A stretch of 64,000 bases of DNA, from contig JAFRRA010000006.1 in NCBI GenBank assembly GCA_017428325.1, positions 463,249 through 527,248 of the forward strand, given 5' to 3'. This DNA comes from Bacteroidales bacterium. GTDB lineage: Bacteria > Bacteroidota > Bacteroidia > Bacteroidales > UBA932. The notes beneath the pieces are model-generated. The model saw only the letters and a list, made by a program, of their open reading frames with translations, ran no database searches and had not been told where the DNA came from. The translations under genes and the position numbers were made by a program. Shown one piece after another: positions 43,171 to 50,152 of the stretch (position 1 is the first letter of the stretch; every line of letters begins with the position of its first letter).

Positions 43171-43920
43171 ATGGGACAGAAAACCAATCCAATCAGCAAC
43201 AGACTTGGAATTATCCGTGGATGGGATTCCAACTGGTACGGCGGAAATGATTACGCTGCAAAGATCCTGGAAGATGACAAGATCCGCAAGTATTTGAATG
43301 CAAGGCTTTCCAAGCAGTCAATCTCAAAGATCGTCATCGAGAGGACACTTAAGCTTATCACTGTTACTATCCATACCGCAAAGCCGGGCCTTATCATCGG
43401 TAAGGGCGGCGCTGAGGTTGACAAGCTGAAAGTTGAGCTCAACAAGATCTCCAACAAGGAGGTTCAGATCAACATCTATGAGGTGAAGAGACCTGAGGTT
43501 GACGCCAACATCATAGCCAACAGCCTTGCACGCCAGATCGAAGGCCGCGTATCTTACAGAAGGGCTATCAAAATGGCCATCGCTTCTGCAATGAGAGCCG
43601 GCGCCGAGGGTATCAAGGTACAGATCAGCGGACGTCTCGGCGGCGCCGAAATGGCACGCAGCGAGATGATCAAGGAGGGAAGGACTCCTCTGCACACTTT
43701 CCGTGCAAACATTGACTATGCACTTGCTGAGGCAAACACCAAGGTGGGCGTTCTCGGAATCAAGGTATGGGTTTGCAACGGTGAGGTTTACGGCAAGAGA
43801 GACCTCGCTCCTAACGCAGGCGTTAACGCTAACGACAGAGCTCGCACTTCAGAAGGTCGCACAGACCGCAGAAGAGGTGGCGGAAGAGGTGGCCGCAGGC
43901 CACGCGCCCAGCAGAACTAA
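43171..43920 (+). CDS. rpsC: 30S ribosomal protein S3
   Basis: A 249-residue protein with [22 protein letters not shown], the KH-type GXXG in [20 protein letters not shown] and the C-terminal [20 protein letters not shown], ending in an RG-rich tail. It is followed directly by a terminator; rplP, rpmC, rpsQ and the rest of the usual operon do not follow. Confidence 0.97.
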   Translation: MGQKTNPISNRLGIIRGWDSNWYGGNDYAAKILEDDKIRKYLNARLSKQSISKIVIERTLKLITVTIHTAKPGLIIGKGGAEVDKLKVELNKISNKEVQINIYEVKRPEVDANIIANSLARQIEGRVSYRRAIKMAIASAMRAGAEGIKVQISGRLGGAEMARSEMIKEGRTPLHTFRANIDYALAEANTKVGVLGIKVWVCNGEVYGKRDLAPNAGVNANDRARTSEGRTDRRRGGGRGGRRPRAQQN

Positions 43921-43944
43921 GCCGAAGCGACGTTTGCAAACTTT

Positions 43945-43980
43945 AGGAGGAAGACTGTAAAGCCTTCCTCCTTTTTTTTT
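43945..43980 (+). terminator. Terminator after rpsC
   Basis: AGGAGGAAG (43945-43953) pairs perfectly with CTTCCTCCT (43964-43972) and runs into nine T. This is a strong intrinsic terminator and shows that the ribosomal transcription unit truly ends here. Confidence 0.9.
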
Positions 43981-45289
43981 ATTTGCCTGCCTTGTCAAGA
44001 ATAAGTGTCCTGTCGTCACCGACAGGGGCAAGGAACGGTTTCTTGGATTTGAGCATTTTCCGCTGCATTTTCTTGATCAGGCGGTAGTCTCTTCTTTTGG
44101 CGGCGGCAATCTTTTTGTCAAGGTTTCTGACCTGAGGGTCAAACCCTTCTTCGAAGAATCCGGCCCTAGCTTTCAGCATCAGCACATTACGTACCTTGGT
44201 GTCCAGTTCTTCCATCGGCCATTCGCCTGTTTCCACTTTTTCTGTTATGGCTTCTATGCACTGTCTTGGCATGTCTGTCATCAGGATCATGTCCGCTCCG
44301 GCCTTGTAAACACCTATTGCTGCCTCGACAGGACCTCTGGTATCATTGGTAAGTCCTTTCATTGCCACAGCATCTGTTATGACAACTCCCCTGAATCCCT
44401 GATCCCTTCTTAAAACCTCATTCATGAGTATCGGGGAAATTGATGTCGGGTTTCCGGAAGGGTCTATGCTTGGAACTGAATAGTGCCCGACCATTACCAT
44501 CTCCAGACCATTGGCAAACATTCTGTAATAAGGATACAAGTCCACAGAATCCATATATGCCCTTGACTTAGTCAGAACCGGCATATCATAGTGAGCGTCT
44601 ACCATTGACCCTCCGTGTCCGGGATAATGTTTTCCGCAGGCATAGATTCCTCCGTCCTGCATACCTTTCATATATGCGGTGGCAAGAATCGCAATCTGTT
44701 TGTGATCGGTACTGAAAGCGCGCTGGGAATAGACTCCAGGATCTTCAGGAGCTACATCGGCAACAGGAGCGTAGTTTACGAAGATGTTGAGGTCTATAAG
44801 TTCCCTGGCAACATTCCGCCCCATCTTGTACAGAAGTTTCTCGGCCCCAGATTCTATTCTGCCAAGCTGTGCCTGCCTTGGATAAGGGAGATACTCGTCG
44901 AATCTCATGGCCGCGCCCCATTCTGCATCTGTAGCAACCAGGATAGGGATTTTAGCCAGGGACTGGAGATGGTTGGCCCTTTCCATAAATTCATGGATGG
45001 AACCTTTCATGATGATAATGTTCCCAACCCCGTAATCTCTTATCAGAGAATCCTGCCTGGCTTTGGTAGCGTCAGAAGGGTTTCGGCTTATTGAAATGAC
45101 GAATAGCTGTGCGACTTTTTGGCGCACGCTCATTTCCTTTAAAACTTCTTCAACCTGAGCTTTGTGTTTTACGGAATCATTATCGCAGAAAATGGAACTC
45201 TTAACCTGGGCAAAAACTGTACTGCCGCACAGTGTCAGCAGACCTGAAAACAGTGCGGCAGCCAAAATTCTCAAAGACATCGCAGACAA
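43979..45289 (-). CDS. GH3 beta-N-acetylhexosaminidase (NagZ-like, secreted)
   Basis: A 436-residue protein with a signal peptide (STVFAQ). NagZ-type motifs are present: DAEWGAAMRF, NYAPVADVAPEDPGVYSQRAF, CGKHYPGHGGSMVDAHYDMP (the KH...GHG...DxH loop with the His/Asp dyad) and the nucleophile Asp in VVITDAVAMKG. It removes GlcNAc from chitobiose- or peptidoglycan-derived sugars. The signal peptide suggests periplasmic action, unlike cytosolic E. coli NagZ. The residues after about 380 are basic and poorly conserved. Confidence 0.9.
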   Translation of the reverse strand: MSAMSLRILAAALFSGLLTLCGSTVFAQVKSSIFCDNDSVKHKAQVEEVLKEMSVRQKVAQLFVISISRNPSDATKARQDSLIRDYGVGNIIIMKGSIHEFMERANHLQSLAKIPILVATDAEWGAAMRFDEYLPYPRQAQLGRIESGAEKLLYKMGRNVARELIDLNIFVNYAPVADVAPEDPGVYSQRAFSTDHKQIAILATAYMKGMQDGGIYACGKHYPGHGGSMVDAHYDMPVLTKSRAYMDSVDLYPYYRMFANGLEMVMVGHYSVPSIDPSGNPTSISPILMNEVLRRDQGFRGVVITDAVAMKGLTNDTRGPVEAAIGVYKAGADMILMTDMPRQCIEAITEKVETGEWPMEELDTKVRNVLMLKARAGFFEEGFDPQVRNLDKKIAAAKRRDYRLIKKMQRKMLKSKKPFLAPVGDDRTLILDKAGK

Positions 45290-45300
45290 AAATAAGCGGT

Positions 45301-46035
45301 TTATTTTGCGGCCTTTACAAAGTAGAATGAGTATACGTGAGGCGGACCTTCATATCCTCTCTGTATGGATTTCACCATAACGGCTTCCATGTCATTGTAA
45401 GGGCATTTGAGAACGCCTGCAATGCTCTGGTCGAGGTTGCCGTTATATTCGTCATCGTTCAGATTTTCATAAATTACAGTAGGATTCTCAGGGGTTCCGC
45501 CGATGATCTTTACTTTCTTTACTACGTCGATGCCAAGGAAGAAGCTTTCGGCCACCATTTTCTCCATCTTGACATTTGCATCTTCCAGTTTGAATTCCTG
45601 AGGGATGATGCCGTTTTCCTTGAGCTTGCCCTCAAACAGTTCCTTGTTGTCTTCGAACATCTGGCTGAGGCTGCCCTCTTCCGGGTCCTCTGCCGGCTTC
45701 CAGGTGAAGACATCTTTGCCTGTATTCAGGTCATAGATGTGGAACTGGAAGAAATAAGCACCTACAGCCTCGTCTGCAGGTTCTTCCATATAGGCGAGCT
45801 TTCCGTCCTTGCTCCATCCGATAGGATAGAACTTGTCTATGAGGTAAAGAGGAAATGTCTGGTCCTCAAACTGGTAAGACTCGGCCTGGGCATATACCAG
45901 TTCCTGCGGAACAGAATAGTGGTCAGGCACAGCAGGGGCCTGATCCTTTGCCTGGCCGGCATTCTTGCAGCCTAAGAAAATCGCTGAACACAGAATAAGG
46001 CTCAATGCCAGGGAAATTGTCTTGAACGCTTTCAT
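45301..46035 (-). CDS. Uncharacterised lipoprotein
   Basis: A 244-residue protein with a lipobox (IFLGC, Cys23). The mature part is acidic and has no motif I recognise. FPLYLIDKFYPIGWSKDGKLAYMEEPADE suggests beta-propeller- or SH3-like strands. A promoter, TATATTTG on the minus strand (46060-46067), lies 24 bp upstream. It lies 11 bp upstream of the GH3 gene on the same strand and could form an operon with it. Confidence 0.75.
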   Translation of the reverse strand: MKAFKTISLALSLILCSAIFLGCKNAGQAKDQAPAVPDHYSVPQELVYAQAESYQFEDQTFPLYLIDKFYPIGWSKDGKLAYMEEPADEAVGAYFFQFHIYDLNTGKDVFTWKPAEDPEEGSLSQMFEDNKELFEGKLKENGIIPQEFKLEDANVKMEKMVAESFFLGIDVVKKVKIIGGTPENPTVIYENLNDDEYNGNLDQSIAGVLKCPYNDMEAVMVKSIQRGYEGPPHVYSFYFVKAAK

Positions 46036-46059
46036 ATGGTTTTTGGTTTATTGTTATTG

Positions 46060-46067
46060 CAAATATA
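46060..46067 (-). promoter_or_regulatory. -7 box for the lipoprotein-GH3 unit
   Basis: CAAATATA on the plus strand is TATATTTG on the minus strand, an exact TAnnTTTG match 24 bp from the ATG at 46035. Confidence 0.55.
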
Positions 46068-46119
46068 ATCAACTTGCCGTAAAGTTTTATTTGCTAACTT
46101 GCCTAAAATTTGAATTGAG

Positions 46120-46611
46120 ATGAAACGCTTTTTCACATATTGTGCCTTGCTTCTGGCGGGAACATTGCTGCTGTCCTGCAGCAAAAGCGAAAAGGGCGGT
46201 AAGGGCTATGAGTCTTACGCTCTGACAGTAACACTCACCAGGAATTACTCAAACATCCCGAAGGACGCAGAAGGACATTCCATGAATCCCCAGCTGGATA
46301 AACTTTACAAGGACCTGAGCACCGATATGGAAAAGTTCTTTGCCAACCGTTCTTCCAAATGGATTGTGGAGTTTGACACCAAGGACGGGGAAAAGACAAT
46401 TGAGGCAAAGGACGAGGACGCCAAGAAGAAGATGGAGGATCTTGTCGCCGCATACAAGGCCTGGCTTGAAAAGAATTACGCTTCTCACCTGGCCGATCAC
46501 GCAACTTACGGAAAGGGAACCATTGAAATCCAGTATACCGCTACTCTCGACCGCTCGCAGAAAAAGAATATTGTCTCTCCGCAGATAATGGCAGCGTCCT
46601 ACAGCAATTAA
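46120..46611 (+). CDS. Uncharacterised small lipoprotein
   Basis: A 163-residue protein with a lipobox (LLLSC, Cys20). The mature part is Lys/Asp-rich (YKDLSTDMEKFFANRSSKW, DEDAKKKMEDLVAAYKAWLEKNY) with probable helices and a final beta segment TIEIQYTATLDRS. I do not recognise a family. It overlaps the convergent CapA-like gene by 4 bp. Confidence 0.72.
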   Translation: MKRFFTYCALLLAGTLLLSCSKSEKGGKGYESYALTVTLTRNYSNIPKDAEGHSMNPQLDKLYKDLSTDMEKFFANRSSKWIVEFDTKDGEKTIEAKDEDAKKKMEDLVAAYKAWLEKNYASHLADHATYGKGTIEIQYTATLDRSQKKNIVSPQIMAASYSN

Positions 46612-47738
46612 TTATCAGTCTGCTTCCTCTTTATTGTTCCATCCTCGGCGATGGACAATTCTGAATCTTTAATGTCCTCTTTCGTGAGGACAGCGATTTC
46701 CTTTGCAACAAGATTGTAAGGGTCTGTCTTAGGGCCTTTCATCGTTTGCTGGAGGAAAGAGTGTATTTTCCCGTCGATGAATTTTCCGTTACTCTCGATC
46801 CTAATCCTTACAAGTGGAGCATAGCCGGTCAGGCCCTTGACACCCATTCCGGCAGTGCAGAAATTACCAAGGCTGTATGCGATGAAACGGTCTTTGTAAA
46901 GTTCTATGGCTCTGACCACATGAGGACCATGACCGTATATTATATCCGCTCCGCAGTCTATGGCAAAATGTGCAAAGTCTCTAAGAAATCCGCGTTCGTC
47001 TCCGTAGAAATTCTCTGAGCCGTAAGGCAGATGCCGGGCCCCGGAACCTTCCCTGCCGCCGTGGAAAGAAAGGATTACAATATCACAATGTTTTTCTTCC
47101 TTTAGGGTTTTTATTATCCTTCTGACGGTAGCCGTATCCCTTGTCCTGAGGCTATAGTCTTCATGTCCGAATGCGCTGAATCCCACCAGGATACTGTCTC
47201 CGGATGGAGTGGAAAAAGATTTTGTGCAGAACTCCTGATGCGCGTGTTTCCCCGTCGGGTCTTTGGCTCCGGCATATCCCAAGCCCGCTTTATTCAGGTT
47301 TTCCTCTGTCTGTGTCATAGCCTCGTCAAAGAAGTCGTAGATATGGTTGTTTGCAAGGCCTACGAAATCGAACCCGGCGTCCAGAAGATGCTGGGCATAT
47401 CGCGGAGGCATCATGAACATGAAGGCCATAGGGCTGCCCAGGTTTTTCCTTGGCTTTCCGCTGGTTGCCATGGTTCCCTCCAGGTTTCCGCAGGTGATGT
47501 CAGCAGATTTGAGAAGGTCTCTCACGTCGTCGAAAATATGCTTTCCATCCTCGGCAGGAAGCCTGTTTGAAGGGAAGGTATTGCCCATCATTATATCTCC
47601 CACCACGGCAACAGTAAGGGTATCCGGTCCCTTCGCTGTTACCACTGTCTGTTCTGCAGGCTTCTCCTGAGTGCTTTTGCAGGAGCAGGAAAAGGTAAGG
47701 CATAAAACCAGGCAAATAAGCCAAGTGTGATTTCTCAT
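46608..47738 (-). CDS. CapA-family (PGA_cap) metallophosphatase-like lipoprotein
   Basis: A 376-residue lipoprotein (FSCSC leader). The domain starts TLTVAVVGDIMMGNTFP and includes GNLEGTMATSG, VGLANNHIYDFF, ILSFHGGREGSG and IYGHGPHVVRAIELY, the conserved Asp/Asn/His positions of the calcineurin-like CapA family. Named for poly-gamma-glutamate capsule synthesis, most members have unknown substrates; no capB/capC genes are nearby. Confidence 0.88.
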   Translation of the reverse strand: MRNHTWLICLVLCLTFSCSCKSTQEKPAEQTVVTAKGPDTLTVAVVGDIMMGNTFPSNRLPAEDGKHIFDDVRDLLKSADITCGNLEGTMATSGKPRKNLGSPMAFMFMMPPRYAQHLLDAGFDFVGLANNHIYDFFDEAMTQTEENLNKAGLGYAGAKDPTGKHAHQEFCTKSFSTPSGDSILVGFSAFGHEDYSLRTRDTATVRRIIKTLKEEKHCDIVILSFHGGREGSGARHLPYGSENFYGDERGFLRDFAHFAIDCGADIIYGHGPHVVRAIELYKDRFIAYSLGNFCTAGMGVKGLTGYAPLVRIRIESNGKFIDGKIHSFLQQTMKGPKTDPYNLVAKEIAVLTKEDIKDSELSIAEDGTIKRKQTDN

Positions 47739-47756
47739 AGTTTAAAGTTGTTTTCT

Positions 47757-47764
47757 TAAATTTG
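47757..47764 (+). promoter_or_regulatory. -7 box for the serine hydrolase gene
   Basis: TAAATTTG matches TAnnTTTG, 44 bp upstream of the ATG at 47809. Confidence 0.5.
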
Positions 47765-47808
47765 TCTTTACAAATATCGCGATAATAACAAAACAACATA
47801 TTTGGATT

Positions 47809-49017
47809 ATGAAGAAATTATTCTGTTTGGGTGCCGCCCTTATCCTTTCCATCTCGATGATGGCTCAGGGCACCAGGCTTCAGAAGGCTACTCCGGAGGA
47901 AATGGGTATGTCTTCCGAGAGGCTTGCTTTTGTGGATGATGTCATTAACCAGGCAATCAAGGACACTTTGATGCCGGGTGCCGTGGTTTGCGTAGTCCGT
48001 CAGGACAAAGTGGTGTATCTGAAGGCTTACGGCAACAAGGCCATTTATCCCAAGAAGGAAAAGATGACAGAGAACACCGTGTTTGACATAGCATCCTGCA
48101 GCAAATGCGTGGGAACCACACTCAGTTTCATGCAGCTGATCGAGCAGGGCAAGGTCCGCCTGATAGACAGGGTTGATATGTATATACCGGGTTTCGAGCC
48201 ATATATTGACGAGAAAGGCAAGCCAGTCCATATCAGAATCATCGATCTTCTAACCCACACCAGCGGTCTTCCTGCATATGTGAATCCGTCTGTCATCCAG
48301 GAAAAATACGGCAACACCAATCCGGAGAGCCTGCTGGACTGGATAGCTCACTGCAAGAGGGAGTATCGCCCTGCCGGTGGCCATATCTACAGCTGCCTGA
48401 ATTTCATCACCCTTCAGAACGTGCTTCAGAAGATTACAGGTATGAAGCTTCAGGATTATGCCCAGAAAAACGTGTTTGACCGCCTCGGTCTGGCTTATAC
48501 CACTTATTCTCCAAAGCTTCAGAAAAAGAAGGAAGTAATGAAGCTGGTGGCACCTACGGAAAAACAGCCTGACGGAAAGTGCCTTATAGGAGAAGTCCAT
48601 GACCCTCTGGCAAGGGTTTGCGGAAACGGCAATTCCGGCAATGCCGGTGTGTTCTCAAATGCCGAGGACCTTGCTGTGATTTGTGCAGCCCTGATGAATG
48701 GCGGAGAGTATGGAGGAAAGAGGATTCTGGGACCGATGACAGTGAAGGCTATGAGCAGTATTCCTGATCAGGTAAGGCGTTTCGGACGTACTCTCGGCTG
48801 GGACGGAGATGTTCATTACTATACGGCAGGAGACCTGTTCTCTCCTCAGGCTTACGGCCATACAGGATATACAGGACCTTCCATTGTGATTGATCCGGTT
48901 ACAAAGACAGCTGTGATTATCCTGGCGAACAGGGTTCATCCGTACGACACTGGAAACATGGCTCCTGTAAGGGCCAAGGTTTCCACCATCGTAGCCGCCT
49001 CCATAGTTAAGCCGTAA
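47809..49017 (+). CDS. Secreted class C beta-lactamase-fold serine hydrolase
   Basis: A 402-residue protein with a signal peptide (SISMMAQ). The nucleophile is Ser96 in the SxxK motif of FDIASCSKCVG. The tyrosine motif is YSCLNFITL, with Cys in the place where YxN enzymes carry Asn. The third motif is YGHTGYTGPSIVIDP (HTG). These enzymes are esterases or D-aminopeptidases more often than true beta-lactamases. A second, different member of the fold is at 61575. Confidence 0.88.
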   Translation: MKKLFCLGAALILSISMMAQGTRLQKATPEEMGMSSERLAFVDDVINQAIKDTLMPGAVVCVVRQDKVVYLKAYGNKAIYPKKEKMTENTVFDIASCSKCVGTTLSFMQLIEQGKVRLIDRVDMYIPGFEPYIDEKGKPVHIRIIDLLTHTSGLPAYVNPSVIQEKYGNTNPESLLDWIAHCKREYRPAGGHIYSCLNFITLQNVLQKITGMKLQDYAQKNVFDRLGLAYTTYSPKLQKKKEVMKLVAPTEKQPDGKCLIGEVHDPLARVCGNGNSGNAGVFSNAEDLAVICAALMNGGEYGGKRILGPMTVKAMSSIPDQVRRFGRTLGWDGDVHYYTAGDLFSPQAYGHTGYTGPSIVIDPVTKTAVIILANRVHPYDTGNMAPVRAKVSTIVAASIVKP

Positions 49018-49028
49018 TACAGGGTTAC

Positions 49029-49150
49029 AAAGAGTCAGCCGATAACTGCATAGAATCTGTGGCCGCCCATGGCCATCATGAATGGGTGGCCTGCCTTCAG
49101 GCAGGTCGGGATGAGCGAAGCGAAGATTCTGCAGTATCGGCTGACTCTTT
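49029..49150. repeat. Long inverted-repeat element with nested hairpins
   Basis: Arms at 49029-49057 and 49125-49150 pair over about 26 bp (AAAGAGTCAGCCGATA continuous, then CTGCA and GAATC with three extra bases on the left). Inside are two further hairpins: GGCCGCCCAT/ATGGGTGGCC (49061-49091) and CCTGCC/GGCAGG (49090-49105). The right arm overlaps the aroC stop codon. It fills the space between a plus-strand hydrolase and minus-strand aroC. There is no T run, so it is not a plain terminator. Confidence 0.8.
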
Positions 49151-50141
49151 ATATAGAGTTGTCGGCGAGTACAATGGCGGCAATTGCCTCTGCTATGACC
49201 GGGATGCGGAGCGCGATGCAGGCATCGTGACGTCCGCCTATGCGGAGTTCTTCCATCGTTCCGGTTTCAAAGTTGAAGGTCTTCTGAGGCTTGGCAATAC
49301 TGGCCGCTGGCCTGATATCCAGCGTAAACACTATCGGATTTCCATTTGAAATGCCGCCGTTTATCCCTCCGCTGTGATTTGTGGCGGTAGTGCCGTTTCT
49401 GTCTATGATGGCATCGTTGAACTCAGAGCCTTTTAGTGAAGACGCCGGATCTCCGAACCGGATTCCCTTGACTCCGGGAATGGAAAAGGCAAGATGTGCT
49501 ATCTGCGATTCAATAGAATCAAAGAACGGGGCGCCCTTTCCGGCAGGAACGCCTTCTGCAAGGCATTGAACAGTCCCTCCGACAGAATCCCCTTCAGCTT
49601 TTGCGGAACATATGATATCCTTCCATTTGCCCGGATCCTTTTCTTCCGCGATGGAAGCGAGATTAGCCTTGAACTTAATGTTGAGTCCGGAATGCTGAAG
49701 TGCTTTCTTTGCAACGACTCCTGCCGCGACAATGGCGACAGTCATCCTTCCGGAAAACATTCCGCCTCCGCGTATATCGTTGAAACCTTTGAATTTGGAA
49801 GATGCCGCAAAGTCTTCCCGAGATGGTCTCGGGTGACTTTTAAAAGAGCTGTAGTCAGCAGGATTCTGATGCCTGTTTTCAAAGAGAATGGCAAGCGGGG
49901 CGCCGGTGGTAACCCCGTTCAGAAGACCGGAGGCAAAGATTGGAATATCTTCTTCCTGTCGGGCGGTAATGCCGTTTTCCAAATCCGGGAAGTCTCCCTT
50001 TTTTCTTCTGTGAAGATCCAGACTGAAATCTTCTTCAGAAAGCTCTATCCCGGGTGTTATCCCGTCTATCACGACTCCTATGAAAGGACCGTGGCTTTCT
50101 CCAAACAGTGTGATCCTGAAATTCTTGCCGTATGAATTCAT
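49149..50141 (-). CDS. aroC: Chorismate synthase
   Basis: A 330-residue FMN-dependent enzyme making chorismate from EPSP. Motifs: GESHGPFIGVVIDGITPG at the N-terminus, SRED-type segment HPRPSREDFAA, GGGMFSGRMTVAIVAAG and the C-terminal GRHDACIALRIPVIAEAIAA. Slightly short for the family (about 350). Last gene of the aroB-aroDA-aroC operon, 11 bp after aroDA. Confidence 0.95.
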   Translation of the reverse strand: MNSYGKNFRITLFGESHGPFIGVVIDGITPGIELSEEDFSLDLHRRKKGDFPDLENGITARQEEDIPIFASGLLNGVTTGAPLAILFENRHQNPADYSSFKSHPRPSREDFAASSKFKGFNDIRGGGMFSGRMTVAIVAAGVVAKKALQHSGLNIKFKANLASIAEEKDPGKWKDIICSAKAEGDSVGGTVQCLAEGVPAGKGAPFFDSIESQIAHLAFSIPGVKGIRFGDPASSLKGSEFNDAIIDRNGTTATNHSGGINGGISNGNPIVFTLDIRPAASIAKPQKTFNFETGTMEELRIGGRHDACIALRIPVIAEAIAAIVLADNSI

Positions 50142-50152
50142 AATGATTTAGT

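Noticed and set aside
49029-49150. A simple bidirectional terminator
   Set aside because: There is no T run on either side and the structure is far longer and more branched than the four bidirectional terminators seen elsewhere.
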